The notes beneath the pieces were generated by a model. That model made no database searches. It was not told the DNA's origin and saw nothing but the letters and a program-made list of their open reading frames with translations. From IMG/VR virus record IMGVR_UViG_3300021964_000108, positions 1 through 50,279 of that record: a stretch of 50,279 bases of DNA, one strand, 5' to 3'. This document shows positions 7,111 to 17,119 of the stretch, one piece after another; position 1 is the first letter of the stretch, and each line of letters begins with the position of its first letter. The stretch is from a virus. Position numbers and translations under genes: made by a program.

Positions 7111-10100
7111 ATGGCTTTTGATTTATCAAGGCTCCGCACTGATCAGTTACAAAGATTAGCAAGCGTAGGTGGCGATCTCTCTCAACTCGAGACAGATGAG
7201 ATTGAGGGCTTATTGTCGTCCCAAGAAGACTTCAGTGACGTTGGCGCAGGGTTACAACGAGCAGGTGCAAGCTTGCAGTTGGGTCTTGCCGGTGCGCTTG
7301 GCTCAGAAGGCATGGCCGAATCAGCCATGCAGTCCCTCGAAGATGTCCAGAGACAATACACTCCAGACGTTCCTTCCTTCACAGATATCACAGGTCCCCT
7401 TTCGGGACTTGAGTACATCCAAGAACAACTCACTGCCTCAGCCCCACAGATGATCGCTCAGCTTGGAGCGGGTGCACTTGGTACACGTTTCGGTGGACCT
7501 CGAGCAGGTGTTGCGGCGGCTACTGGCGTAGGCACTCCGTTCTTTGCCGGTATGAACATCGAGCGGCAGATGGAAGAGCAAGGCATTGGCTTTGAAGATG
7601 CTCAGGTTGCTAAGGCGTATGGATTCGGCGTTGGTCAGGCGGCACTTGATGCCGCAATTGGTAGAACATTGGGTGTATTTGGGCCTAAAAAGGGTGCAGA
7701 AGAGATTGCCAAGGCCGCACAACAAGGTATGGCCAGACGCATTGGTGGTAAGTTTGTCGCAGGTGCGGCAGTGGAAGCGCCTACCGAAGCGGCACAGCAA
7801 GCATTAGAGATCATACAGGCTAACCCAGAGAAGCTTGCAGAGTTTGGACCAGAGGTTCGAGCGGAGCTCATGGAGGCCGCTGTCGCAGGTGGCTTGGTTG
7901 GTGGTGTAATCACTGCACCGACAGGCATCCCTAACCCACAAGATCCTGCGAAGCAGAGAAAAGAAGTAGCTGATGATCTGACTGCTCACCTCCAAGACGA
8001 GATGGCAGAGACTGCCAACATGGAAGGTATCGCGGCTCGCTTTGGTGGTCAGAAATTACTCACCAAGCAGGACTTTGAGCTCGAGGCGCAGGAACGCTTA
8101 GGCATTCCGTTCATTCCAGAAGAGCGTGCAGAGGCGGCGACAGATGATGTCATCGCAATGCCCGGTGATAAAGGGTTGCCCGAAACACCCCGCATCACAG
8201 ACCTCGAAGAAGACAGAACACCACAGTCAGACAAGTCTGGATCACCGATCACTCAAGCACAGAAGGCACTCGAAGAGCGTGGTCGCTTTGAGACGGCTAT
8301 CAATCGTTTCTATGACAACCTTCAGGCTGAAGAAGAGGCGGCTCCTGTTTCCCCTCTTATGTCTGGGTACGAGATCCCTCCAGCACAACGCAGACTTCCT
8401 CCCGGTGAAACCATCTATGCCGAAGGCACAGTTCAGGGCCGTTACGGAGAAGCCGTTCGAGACCCCGAAGCAATTCGGACAATGGACACCACGCCAGAAC
8501 AGATCCCTACAGTAGAGGGAGAGTTCGTTCCTGCTCAGCCCGCTCAGGCTCCAGAGACATTAGCACTCCCCACTCCCACTATTGAAGGCACGAGAGCTCT
8601 ACCTCGAGGCACTGGAGCAATCCAAGTGCCGCCAAGACCAAGCCAACGAGCTAACCTCATTGACCGCATAGCGGGCCTCACAGAATTAACAACAGGGGTT
8701 GCACCTCCTCCTGTCACAACAGACGAGAGTTTGTTGAGACTGCGTCGAGGTCTTGAGCTTGTTGATCCTTTCAGTGACGTAGAAGCACAGCGCCTACTCG
8801 ACAACTACACCAAGCAGACACAGGCAGGCAGAACAAGAGCGGCCACTAACGCCCGTAGAAAACTTGAGAAGTTATTAGTAGATCAGGGCTACACACCAGA
8901 AGGTGTGTCTCGAGCACTCAATAACATTGATGACACAGGACAATTACGCCTGTTCTCGAAGAGAAATGCCGCTGAGAACGCACAGAAAGCCCGAGACAAG
9001 GCGATTGCCGAAGCATACACTATGCCTACCATCGAGCTATTCAACGAGCGTGTAGGTGCTATACAGGGCCAGTTAAGAAAAGAGCTTGACCGCCTAGGGC
9101 TCAAGGATGTTGACCTGAATATGCAGGCACTCATCCGTCCAACCCCTGATTCACTGGCCGAAGGTGTGACCGATCAGGTTGCCTCTGGCCGTATCTCAAT
9201 CTCATTGGCGTCACAGATCTACGATCCAAGCATGACAGATGCTGATCTCAAGGCTCGCCTCCAAGAGGTGATGAACCACGAGATGATTCACGCCATGAAA
9301 ATGGCAGGCGTATTCAGTGACTCCGAGTATCAGACGCTAGTCAATGCCGCGAAGAAGCAGAAGTTTGTAGATCGTAATGGTAAGGAACGTAAGTTCACAT
9401 ACTTCCAGCGTGCCCGCGCACTGTACATGAACGACTCTGTGGTGGTTCAGGAAGAAGAAGCCGTTGCTGAATTGTTCCGTGACTGGGCGGCAGGACGCAA
9501 GAAGATTGGTGGCAAGCCACAGTCATTGCTCAACCGGGTTGTTAATTTCATCAAGGGCCTTGGTAAGTCACTCAGTGACAACGGGTTCAACAGTTCAGAT
9601 GATATCTTCCGTCGCATTCAGTCAGGAGAGATCGGAGGCCGAGACAGAAAAGGTGCAGTTGCACCTTCTAAGATGCACTCTCGAAGAGCCACTCCAAACT
9701 CCCCTGCATTCTATAACGCAACAGACCGCCAGATAGAGCAGTTAATTGACCGATGGGAATACCCAAGAGGCACTGTTGGTTACGCTGTCCGTATGCCTAT
9801 CGAGGACTTCATGTCCTTGACATATGCTATGGGCGAAGTCAGTAAGACCGACATGCGGAGAACAGCGAAAGAGTTCCTAGAAGATATGCCTTCCAATGAC
9901 AGGTCTGTCTTCTTAGATGGCGTTATCAGGGGTGTAGGTCAGGATCAAGAGATCCCAGATCAATACTTCAGAAGATTCGATCCGGAGAAGGTTGACTCGC
10001 AGAACTACATGGGCATCCCTTATCTTGAGTTAACTATTGACGAAGAGACTGGTGCCGTCCAAGTATTGAATCACGAGGGTAGACACAGGACTGCTTTAGC

Positions 10101-13100
10101 CGCAATCGATGGGGCGACAACAATCCCCGTTCAGGTTGAGTTCAAGGAGCCGTACAAGAGATGGGACACAGCCCGTCTATTTGGCGACATCCCTTCAGAT
10201 CAGCCGTTTGACTACGAAGACTTTGTTAAGTCCAGACCTGTTACACAGCAGTACTTTGGCAGAAGAATGGGTCTCAATGCTGAGCAAGAGGCAATGTTTG
10301 AGCGCACCCTTCCGAAGGGAGTGCCGTTCAACTTCCAGTACAGGGATCAGCTCAACGCATTGATCGGGCCGAAGTCTGATCCACTATTCCCAGATGACAC
10401 CAAAGGCACCCAACGCCTCTCTAAGAAGCTGAGCCTCAACGAGTGGTTAGGTAACTCTGCGATCCAGAATGATGTGTACCACGCAACATTCACCAGCTTC
10501 CCTGCGTTAGACCCGGACAAGACAGATGATGGTGCGGTCCATTTTGGTCCCAATAGGACCCAAGGGATTGAGCGCCTTGATGAGGTGGCTCGCTTCCAGA
10601 TCGTGCAAGAGTTGGAAGACGGCACGCCAATGTTCCCGCGAGTCATCACTGCCAAGATCAGAATGGAGAATCCACTGGTGGTTCCATTTGATCTAGGTAA
10701 CTGGGGCGATATCAACCTATGGAGGAGCGCACTCGAGCGCGGATCATTCGCATTCACTCAGTACGGAGCAGACCCAGAGACACTGCGCAGAGTGGTCACC
10801 GAAGACCCTGCATATCAAGAGATACTGGCCAAGCTCAAAGAGATGGAAGCCGGAAACAAAAGAAACCTTGAGAGACAGGGTGAAGACACAGACAGAATGA
10901 TGGCATATGACATTGTCGAGCCTTCTGATATCTGGCTTGTCATGGATGGCCTTGGTTACGATGGACTGATCTACAAAAACTTTGGTGAGACATCAACCGG
11001 AGAAGATTCCTATCTTGTCTGGAGTGCCCAGAACATCTACGTCAAGCAAGTTGATGACATTCCATACAGCGATATCTACTACGCTGACTACTACGGTGAC
11101 CCAAGAGAAGGGATGACCGAAGCGCAGATCGAAGCTCGAGCTACCCGTCCTATCCTAGGCGTCCAGTCTAAGTTCCTTGATGTCGAAGATGTTCGACGTA
11201 TGTCTCAGGACCCATCAGCATTCGCAGAGCGAAGCAGACAGTTCGCAGGTCAGGCAGGGACAGCTCCAATCGAAGACCCCGCAAGAATGTTTTCTCGCAG
11301 AGTCAGTCCAGTCAAGGCGGAATCAAACCCGTTTGAGATTGACCTTGGCGAGACAATCGTTCCCATCTATCCGGGAACGAGCAATGTCAGCGAAAGAAAG
11401 CCGGGGTCCAAGACAGTTGACGAAGCGATCCGTGAGATGTACGAGCGGTACGTTGCTGTCACAGGTAACACTGAGCCTCTTGAGTACAACGAAGAGAACA
11501 AAGAGATCATTGCTCGCAAGATGGCGACCGAAGCACTCAAGGCTTTGGAGTACGACAACAACGCTATCGGTTGGTACGATGAAAAGATCAGTGAAGCCAA
11601 GCGCATCCTCGCTGTCATTGAGCCACGAGCATTTGATACAGCAGAGCACGAAGCCGCATTCGATTACGCACTAGCGGTGACATCAAACGGCCAAGCGGTT
11701 ATTGACAACTTCCCTCTGGCACTTGATGCATTTGATTACTATCTCCGAACTGGCAGGTTCCCAGAGAATGAGTGGAAGGCCGGTGGTGAACGAGCTGGTG
11801 CCATGCGAAACGCATGGTCATTCTTTAACACGTATAACAGACTGTATGAAGAAGGTGCAGTTGAACTTTCTTTGTCAGAGTTCATGGACGCAGAGTTCGA
11901 CTTCAAGGAACTGCGCGACCGAGTCAAAGAGTTCAACAAAACATTCGGCACTAAGATTGCCGTGCCTTCCGGCGACCTTGTTGGTGCCAAGGTATACGGT
12001 AGCCGTTTACTAGGTCCCAAAATAGGACAAGGATTCTATCAGAACATTCGTGGAAACTTTGAGCCACTGACCGCAGACCTGTGGTGGATGCGGATGTGGA
12101 ACCGAATGACCAATGATCCGTTCAAGGCGAAGCCAAGCAAAGCCAAGATGGCAGAGCGCAGAGATGCAATCCGTCAGGAGATCAGGAATCCAACGAGCGA
12201 AGTCGAACGCCAAGTAATCAATGAGGCACTTGACTTAATCGGTGCCAAGGCAGGACAGGTTCGTTCGAATACAAAAGTTGACGAGCTGGCAACCGCCATC
12301 GCAAAACGATGGGAGCGGTACTTTGCAAACTACAAGAAGCAGAACGGTGTCAACCCAGAGAAGCCAAGCTTCTTTAATGTTGCACAGCGCCACGCCGAAT
12401 CTCTTGGTGACATCCCTGTAGCGGCTCCTCGCAATGGCAGAGAGAAGCAGTTCATGATTGAAACTGTGGACCGAGCCAAGCAGTTACTGTCAGAGCAAGG
12501 ACTGGATATAAATACAGCAGACTTCCAAGCCCTGCTGTGGTACCCTGAGAAGCGTTTGTTCAGGGCACTTGGTGTGAAGCCGGGCCGTGGCGAAGATAAT
12601 GATTACGTTGATGCGGCAATCTTTGCCGCAAAGCAAAGAGGAATACCAGATGCAAAAGTCGAAGAAGCACGCGCCGATTCAGATGTCAGACGAGGGTATG
12701 ATAGATCAGGTGCCGAAGGACAAGTTGGAAGCGTTGATCCTATCACTGGAGCCACTCGCTACTCCAAGAGGTACACAGCAGGACAGTCAGCAAGGCTTAT
12801 CGCCAACCGTGCAGGAGTTAATGGACAAGTTTGGAATGTCACAGGAGGAGGCACTACTGTACGAGGACTCGATGTAGTTCGCTCATTTGATGTTAGTAAT
12901 GAATACATCCCCACTTATGCAGAAGGGAACATCTCCACTCCCACAGTATATGAGCTAGCTCAGTCTCCTCAGGCGGCTCAAGAATTTGAAACAGCAATCA
13001 GAGCGGCAAGCGAAGCTAATCCGTTTGGCGCCGCTGTCTATGTGTACCCAGTACAGACAACAGAAAAAGAAACAGGCTACAGCGACATGCGTTTATTCAC

Positions 13101-16100
13101 TGTCGCTGATGGCACTGCTGGTTTCGCGTTAAAAGGAAATGACATTGTCAGCGTGTTCAACACTCCGGGCAATGGCTTAAAGAATGTCTCTAATGGATTT
13201 TTGCGATTGGCCATCGAGCAAGGTGGGCGAAAGCTTGATGCATTTGATACAGTTCTCCCGTACTTCTATGCCAACAATGGGTTCAAACCAATCACTAGAT
13301 TGGTCTGGGACGAGAAGCAGGCACCAGACAACTGGGATAAAGGACTGTTTAGCAAGTACAACAACGGTGAACCAGACGTTGTTTTCATGGCGTACAATCC
13401 AATCGCCACAGAGTACAAGCCTAACCAAGGTGAGTACGCGCTGAGTTATGCAGAAGCTGTAGCTAAGCAGGACGAAGCGGCAAGCAAGTACTCCAAGAGA
13501 TTTAGTGCAACTGCACCTTCTGGGTTTAACCTTGAAGAGGTTGTTGATCGACTGATCCAGACCGAGCCAGATACAAACCCAATCGGCAAGATGTGGGACC
13601 GCTGGGTACTTGGTAGAGTCGAGGGCGAAACACGGTGGGAAGCATTTACACGGAACGCAATCAACAGATTTATTCCGGGGTACATGTTAGACAACTATGT
13701 CAACGGAGAGATCTCAGATCCTGCGAACAGTGTGGGACGAGCCATGGAGCTTTCTCAGAACATGACCGGTAGAATCTGGGGTCTGTCAGAGTTGGGTGCC
13801 ATGCAGTTCGACAAGGACACAGGTACTATCTCTGTCATTGATGCTCCGGACAACATGGGACTGCGTCAGATCTTTGAGCCAATCGGTGAGCAGTACGAGA
13901 AAGAGTACTATGCCTACGCAATCACTCGCCGTGAGATCAAGCTTGCACAGCAAGGACGCAAGGGGTTCAAAAACCTATCGACCCAAGACGCAATGCGTGC
14001 TGTCGCAGAGTTCGAGCGCAAGTATCCGTTCTTCAAAGATGTCCATGACAACTACACCCGCTTCAACCAACGCATGGTTCAGATGGGTATCGACGCAGGC
14101 CTCATCACTAGAGAGCAGGGCGATGTATTCATGGATATGGATTACGTCCCTTACTACCGTTACGCCGAGGCACCAGAGGGTGTATCAGAGTTCTCTAAAG
14201 CAATGGCGGCTAAGGCTCATGCGTCACTGAAAGATCCGAACGTGTTCGAGAAAGAACTCGAAGGCGGAACCATTAAGCTTGGTGACATGTATGAGAACAT
14301 CACGCGCAACGCATCACTGATTGTCTCTGCCGCACTAAAGAACCACGCGATGCAGAAGACTGCTGACGCTCTTGATCAAGCAGAGAAGATGGGTGGACCC
14401 AAGACTTGGGGACGTAAGGCAGTCGAAGGTGAGACTGGCCAGATGATCACGTTCTATAAGAACGGCGAGAAGGTTCGGTACAAGATCGACGATCCCGCAC
14501 TATGGTCCGCTGTCTCAGGTTTGACCCAGAAACAAAAAGAGGGTTGGATAAAAGGGCTAGAGATAGTTGCAGGAGTCTTACGCTCAGGCGTCACACTCAG
14601 TCCCGGCTTTCAGTTAGCCAACTTATGGCGAGGCAAGATCGATGCGTATGTGAAGACAGGCATTGAGCCGCATCGTTTTGACAGGACGATCAAAGCGATC
14701 CGTGATGTGTACGCAGGCGACAAGGACGTAGAGCGGTTTAAGTTGGTTTCTGGAATGGGCGGATTCTTGTACGGTGCAGACTCCGAATCACTTGCTAAGA
14801 ATATTAAGCGTGGTTACCGCCTGAAAGATGGTGGCGGACCAGTCATGCAACAGATCGGCGACCGATTCATGCAGGGTGTGCAAGCTCTCGAGAAGACCGG
14901 TGAAGCATCTGAGATGGCGGAACGTATTGTCATCATGCGGAAGATGATGGAAAACGGCATGAGTGAGAAAGAAGCCATTTTCCAAGGGCTCAACCTTATT
15001 AACTTTGGACGCCGTGGCGCGGGCGGCAGTAACGTAATGTCTGCACTTGTTAACTTCTTAATCCCGACAGTGCCGTTCTTGAATGCCCGAATCCAAGGCC
15101 TATACAAGATGGCGGAAGATCCTAACATGCCGGGATCGGTGAGACAGCAGGCTCTTGTCGAGATGGCAGGGCGCGGTCTACTTGTCACCGCAGGATCAAT
15201 GGCCATGGCACTCCTTGCAATGCAAGACGAAGATCGTTGGGAAAACGAGACAGTCGTTGAGAAGGTGACTAACGACATCATCTATATTGGTGACTACAAG
15301 CTCCGTATTCCTAAGGCGTTTGAGATCGGTGCGATCTTTGGCACTATCCCAGTCATGGCTGTTGATGCGATTCGACAACAGGATGGATCTGACTTTGCAA
15401 CTGCGGCAGGGCATATCGTGTTGAGCACATTCGCATTCAACCCTGTGCCGCAAGGTCTTCTGCCAGTATTCGAGGTGATAGGAAACTACGACACATTTAG
15501 AGGAGCCCCCATCGAGGGCATCTCTTTGCAGAGGTTGCCTGAAGAGATGCGTGCCTACAGCTCAACCCCTGAGATATACAAGTGGCTGTCGCGCAATGGC
15601 GGGGCGATGATTGGACTGTCACCTGTGCAGATACAGCAGTTATTTGAGGGATACACAGGAACAATTGGTAGTAGCCTAATTGCTACAACTGATGTGATTG
15701 CAAGTGCAACTGGCGCCATACCCGAGAAGCCTGATGGGGTGTTTGGTAATGCGTTTGCTGATTCGCTAACGAATATCGCTGGGCTTAACCGGTTCATTCG
15801 TGAGGATGGCACTGGAGCATCACGCTTTGTGTCAGATTTCTATGCGCTGAAGCGCGATGTAGATCAGACATACACTGCAATTAGAGACGCCGCAACAGAT
15901 GGTAATCGAGCAGAGATTGACAAACTGCTTGGAGAGAAAGGCAAAGCAGTGGGCTTTAGGACCTACTTCAATGGGGTATCTCGACAGCTTACTGATGTGA
16001 ACAAGGCGATGGATGTTATCCGGAGAGATCCGAACATGAGCTCCTCCCAGAAGAAGGAAGAGCTCTTGCGTCTTAGGAAGTTAAAGGTTGAGCTGACTCG

Positions 16101-16143
16101 CAAGGTTGTGAAGACAGCTAAGCAGTCCGGATACTTTGATTAA
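7111..16143 (+). CDS. Giant polyvalent virion protein with peptidase, ParB-like, ART and LPD38-like domains (3010 aa)
   Basis: Probably packaged in the virion and ejected with DNA. Residues 60-200 are Gly/Ala-rich and membrane-active-looking. A zincin domain has HEMIH at 723-727, with a likely third ligand near E783. A ParB/Srx-like domain (HEGRHRTAL) lies near 988. An ADP-ribosyltransferase-like domain begins at VYHAT (about 1121), with HFG near 1140 and YDGLIY near 1290. QALLWYPEKRLF lies near 1810. A GNAT-like segment spans about 1990-2105. The C-terminus (about 2490-2800) matches large polyvalent protein-associated domain 38. Six hydrophobic-S-basic-basic motifs separate these parts. It starts behind AAGGGGG at 7100-7106. 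Domain calls are from motif memory, not searches. Confidence 0.8.
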   Translation: MAFDLSRLRTDQLQRLASVGGDLSQLETDEIEGLLSSQEDFSDVGAGLQRAGASLQLGLAGALGSEGMAESAMQSLEDVQRQYTPDVPSFTDITGPLSGLEYIQEQLTASAPQMIAQLGAGALGTRFGGPRAGVAAATGVGTPFFAGMNIERQMEEQGIGFEDAQVAKAYGFGVGQAALDAAIGRTLGVFGPKKGAEEIAKAAQQGMARRIGGKFVAGAAVEAPTEAAQQALEIIQANPEKLAEFGPEVRAELMEAAVAGGLVGGVITAPTGIPNPQDPAKQRKEVADDLTAHLQDEMAETANMEGIAARFGGQKLLTKQDFELEAQERLGIPFIPEERAEAATDDVIAMPGDKGLPETPRITDLEEDRTPQSDKSGSPITQAQKALEERGRFETAINRFYDNLQAEEEAAPVSPLMSGYEIPPAQRRLPPGETIYAEGTVQGRYGEAVRDPEAIRTMDTTPEQIPTVEGEFVPAQPAQAPETLALPTPTIEGTRALPRGTGAIQVPPRPSQRANLIDRIAGLTELTTGVAPPPVTTDESLLRLRRGLELVDPFSDVEAQRLLDNYTKQTQAGRTRAATNARRKLEKLLVDQGYTPEGVSRALNNIDDTGQLRLFSKRNAAENAQKARDKAIAEAYTMPTIELFNERVGAIQGQLRKELDRLGLKDVDLNMQALIRPTPDSLAEGVTDQVASGRISISLASQIYDPSMTDADLKARLQEVMNHEMIHAMKMAGVFSDSEYQTLVNAAKKQKFVDRNGKERKFTYFQRARALYMNDSVVVQEEEAVAELFRDWAAGRKKIGGKPQSLLNRVVNFIKGLGKSLSDNGFNSSDDIFRRIQSGEIGGRDRKGAVAPSKMHSRRATPNSPAFYNATDRQIEQLIDRWEYPRGTVGYAVRMPIEDFMSLTYAMGEVSKTDMRRTAKEFLEDMPSNDRSVFLDGVIRGVGQDQEIPDQYFRRFDPEKVDSQNYMGIPYLELTIDEETGAVQVLNHEGRHRTALAAIDGATTIPVQVEFKEPYKRWDTARLFGDIPSDQPFDYEDFVKSRPVTQQYFGRRMGLNAEQEAMFERTLPKGVPFNFQYRDQLNALIGPKSDPLFPDDTKGTQRLSKKLSLNEWLGNSAIQNDVYHATFTSFPALDPDKTDDGAVHFGPNRTQGIERLDEVARFQIVQELEDGTPMFPRVITAKIRMENPLVVPFDLGNWGDINLWRSALERGSFAFTQYGADPETLRRVVTEDPAYQEILAKLKEMEAGNKRNLERQGEDTDRMMAYDIVEPSDIWLVMDGLGYDGLIYKNFGETSTGEDSYLVWSAQNIYVKQVDDIPYSDIYYADYYGDPREGMTEAQIEARATRPILGVQSKFLDVEDVRRMSQDPSAFAERSRQFAGQAGTAPIEDPARMFSRRVSPVKAESNPFEIDLGETIVPIYPGTSNVSERKPGSKTVDEAIREMYERYVAVTGNTEPLEYNEENKEIIARKMATEALKALEYDNNAIGWYDEKISEAKRILAVIEPRAFDTAEHEAAFDYALAVTSNGQAVIDNFPLALDAFDYYLRTGRFPENEWKAGGERAGAMRNAWSFFNTYNRLYEEGAVELSLSEFMDAEFDFKELRDRVKEFNKTFGTKIAVPSGDLVGAKVYGSRLLGPKIGQGFYQNIRGNFEPLTADLWWMRMWNRMTNDPFKAKPSKAKMAERRDAIRQEIRNPTSEVERQVINEALDLIGAKAGQVRSNTKVDELATAIAKRWERYFANYKKQNGVNPEKPSFFNVAQRHAESLGDIPVAAPRNGREKQFMIETVDRAKQLLSEQGLDINTADFQALLWYPEKRLFRALGVKPGRGEDNDYVDAAIFAAKQRGIPDAKVEEARADSDVRRGYDRSGAEGQVGSVDPITGATRYSKRYTAGQSARLIANRAGVNGQVWNVTGGGTTVRGLDVVRSFDVSNEYIPTYAEGNISTPTVYELAQSPQAAQEFETAIRAASEANPFGAAVYVYPVQTTEKETGYSDMRLFTVADGTAGFALKGNDIVSVFNTPGNGLKNVSNGFLRLAIEQGGRKLDAFDTVLPYFYANNGFKPITRLVWDEKQAPDNWDKGLFSKYNNGEPDVVFMAYNPIATEYKPNQGEYALSYAEAVAKQDEAASKYSKRFSATAPSGFNLEEVVDRLIQTEPDTNPIGKMWDRWVLGRVEGETRWEAFTRNAINRFIPGYMLDNYVNGEISDPANSVGRAMELSQNMTGRIWGLSELGAMQFDKDTGTISVIDAPDNMGLRQIFEPIGEQYEKEYYAYAITRREIKLAQQGRKGFKNLSTQDAMRAVAEFERKYPFFKDVHDNYTRFNQRMVQMGIDAGLITREQGDVFMDMDYVPYYRYAEAPEGVSEFSKAMAAKAHASLKDPNVFEKELEGGTIKLGDMYENITRNASLIVSAALKNHAMQKTADALDQAEKMGGPKTWGRKAVEGETGQMITFYKNGEKVRYKIDDPALWSAVSGLTQKQKEGWIKGLEIVAGVLRSGVTLSPGFQLANLWRGKIDAYVKTGIEPHRFDRTIKAIRDVYAGDKDVERFKLVSGMGGFLYGADSESLAKNIKRGYRLKDGGGPVMQQIGDRFMQGVQALEKTGEASEMAERIVIMRKMMENGMSEKEAIFQGLNLINFGRRGAGGSNVMSALVNFLIPTVPFLNARIQGLYKMAEDPNMPGSVRQQALVEMAGRGLLVTAGSMAMALLAMQDEDRWENETVVEKVTNDIIYIGDYKLRIPKAFEIGAIFGTIPVMAVDAIRQQDGSDFATAAGHIVLSTFAFNPVPQGLLPVFEVIGNYDTFRGAPIEGISLQRLPEEMRAYSSTPEIYKWLSRNGGAMIGLSPVQIQQLFEGYTGTIGSSLIATTDVIASATGAIPEKPDGVFGNAFADSLTNIAGLNRFIREDGTGASRFVSDFYALKRDVDQTYTAIRDAATDGNRAEIDKLLGEKGKAVGFRTYFNGVSRQLTDVNKAMDVIRRDPNMSSSQKKEELLRLRKLKVELTRKVVKTAKQSGYFD
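9653..9664. repeat. Distributed palindrome copy (GTGCAGTTGCAC), intragenic
   Basis: Encodes G-A-V-A-P-S at residues 848-853 of the giant protein, immediately before the HSRR motif at 856-859 and so at a domain junction. Confidence 0.85.
11855..11866. repeat. Distributed palindrome copy (GTGCAGTTGAAC), intragenic
   Basis: Encodes G-A-V-E-L at about residues 1582-1586 of the giant protein. It falls inside the longest interval between junction motifs (1397 to 1884). Confidence 0.8.
13505..13516. repeat. Distributed palindrome copy (GTGCAACTGCAC), intragenic
   Basis: Encodes S-A-T-A-P-S starting at residue 2132, immediately after the YSKR motif at 2127-2130. It again marks a junction in the giant protein. 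Confidence 0.85.
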
Positions 16144-16648
16144 GTTCAATTGCACTTTTTGGAAAGCCAAGCTGAGCCTTGATATCACTGATAGGTTGTA
16201 GCTTGTCTTTGTGCATGACGCAACGTGGTCCGTATTTAAAGTCCTTGATCTCGTGCTCAGCCAAGAACTGGTCTCTACTGATCCACCCGACTATCTCTAC
16301 CCTGTCGTTCTCAACAAGCGATGTCAGTATCGCAACGTCAGCCCTGAACTGCTCCGGAATATCGAATATCAGATACCCAGTTGTTGTTGACTTCACATCG
16401 ACAGAGATATCGTTCCACCAGAGATCAACTCCGTAGTCAGATATGATTGACATCACTGGAGTGTGAAGGCCAAAAGCCCGAGCCACTGCGAATTCTGTCT
16501 TAAAGCCAATCACATTCTGCTCTTCTCTAGTTAGCCCACCCATGACCTCCTCCCTTGGAGTGAATCCAAGAGCACGACAGATAGCGACAGTGTCGTTACC
16601 CATCATTAAAGAAGCATGCATGTCCCGTCTACTTAGTGTCACTATCAT
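16118..16648 (-). CDS. PD-(D/E)XK nuclease-like protein (176 aa)
   Basis: E52 lies in the first helix (KTEFAVARAF), D75 in YGVDLWW, and D84-V-K86 in the next strand (ISVDVKS). This is the E/D-(D/E)xK signature of restriction-type and resolvase-type nucleases. The length is that of a single catalytic domain. The start at 16648 has GGGAGATGACTA before it and overlaps the upstream gene by 20 bases. Its last codons overlap the end of the giant gene on the other strand by 26 bases. The substrate is unknown; repair or host DNA degradation are possible. Confidence 0.7.
   Translation of the reverse strand: MIVTLSRRDMHASLMMGNDTVAICRALGFTPREEVMGGLTREEQNVIGFKTEFAVARAFGLHTPVMSIISDYGVDLWWNDISVDVKSTTTGYLIFDIPEQFRADVAILTSLVENDRVEIVGWISRDQFLAEHEIKDFKYGPRCVMHKDKLQPISDIKAQLGFPKSAIELNQSIRTA
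16144..16155. repeat. Distributed palindrome copy (GTTCAATTGCAC)
   Basis: Starts at the base after the giant gene's TAA and overlaps the 3' end of the convergent nuclease gene. It is followed by CTTTTTGGA, as at 37861 and at the minus-strand copy at 25799. Confidence 0.85.
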
Positions 16649-16898
16649 TAGTCATCTCCCATCCAAGTGCGGCGTACCCTGCAATGTCCATCCATGTATC
16701 TTCATGGTCCATTCGGTTTGCGAGGCGGGCTAGCTTCAGCCCAATCATCATTGCGGCGACCTCCTGCGGCGTGTACTCACGACCGGTGATCGCCTCCCAA
16801 ACAGCGGCAATCCGTCGGTGATTATCAATGGGGGTTCCGTACTGACTTTGACGGGCCCCATTGATCACCTTGTCTGCCTTTGCAAGCAGACTTGTCAC
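16629..16898 (-). CDS. DUF6378-like protein, MazG-type helical fold (89 aa)
   Basis: The sequence pattern (YGTPIDNHRRIAAVW, then EVAAMMIGLKLARLAN, then DTWMDIAGYAALG) matches small phage proteins of the DUF6378 type. These resemble the all-alpha NTP pyrophosphohydrolase fold (MazG/dUTPase-like) with acidic residues E and D in the last helices. Start is GTG 16898, behind GGGGGTAAG, overlapping the upstream stop by four bases. Nucleotide-pool control is a reasonable but unproven role. Confidence 0.65.
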   Translation of the reverse strand: MTSLLAKADKVINGARQSQYGTPIDNHRRIAAVWEAITGREYTPQEVAAMMIGLKLARLANRMDHEDTWMDIAGYAALGWEMTNDSDTK

Positions 16899-17119
16899 TG
16901 ACTACTTACCCCCATCTTTTCGTTTAACCACCCTTCGATGTCACGCACTTTCCATCGCTGTTTTCCGGGGGTAATCGCAACTGCCTTGGGAAACGATTCG
17001 TCTCCCTTGAGCTTGTTGTGTAACGTGGTCCTACTGATATTCAGGAACACACACACTTGCTTTGCAGTCATGACTTCCTCCCCAGCAATCTTCTCTAGCG
17101 TGCCGAGTTTTTCAGCCAT
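16895..17119 (-). CDS. Small helix-turn-helix protein, AlpA/excisionase-like (74 aa)
   Basis: Residues 15-70 fit the HTH_17/MerR-like fold: MTAKQVCVFLNISRTTLHNK, then FPKAVAITPGKQRWKVRDIEGWL. This family includes phage excisionases and small transcriptional activators. No integrase is in the window, so transcriptional control is more likely than excision. A GGAG lies 8 bases before ATG 17119. The 5' end overlaps the upstream gene by 25 bases. It is one candidate binder of the distributed palindrome. Confidence 0.75.
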   Translation of the reverse strand: MAEKLGTLEKIAGEEVMTAKQVCVFLNISRTTLHNKLKGDESFPKAVAITPGKQRWKVRDIEGWLNEKMGVSSQ

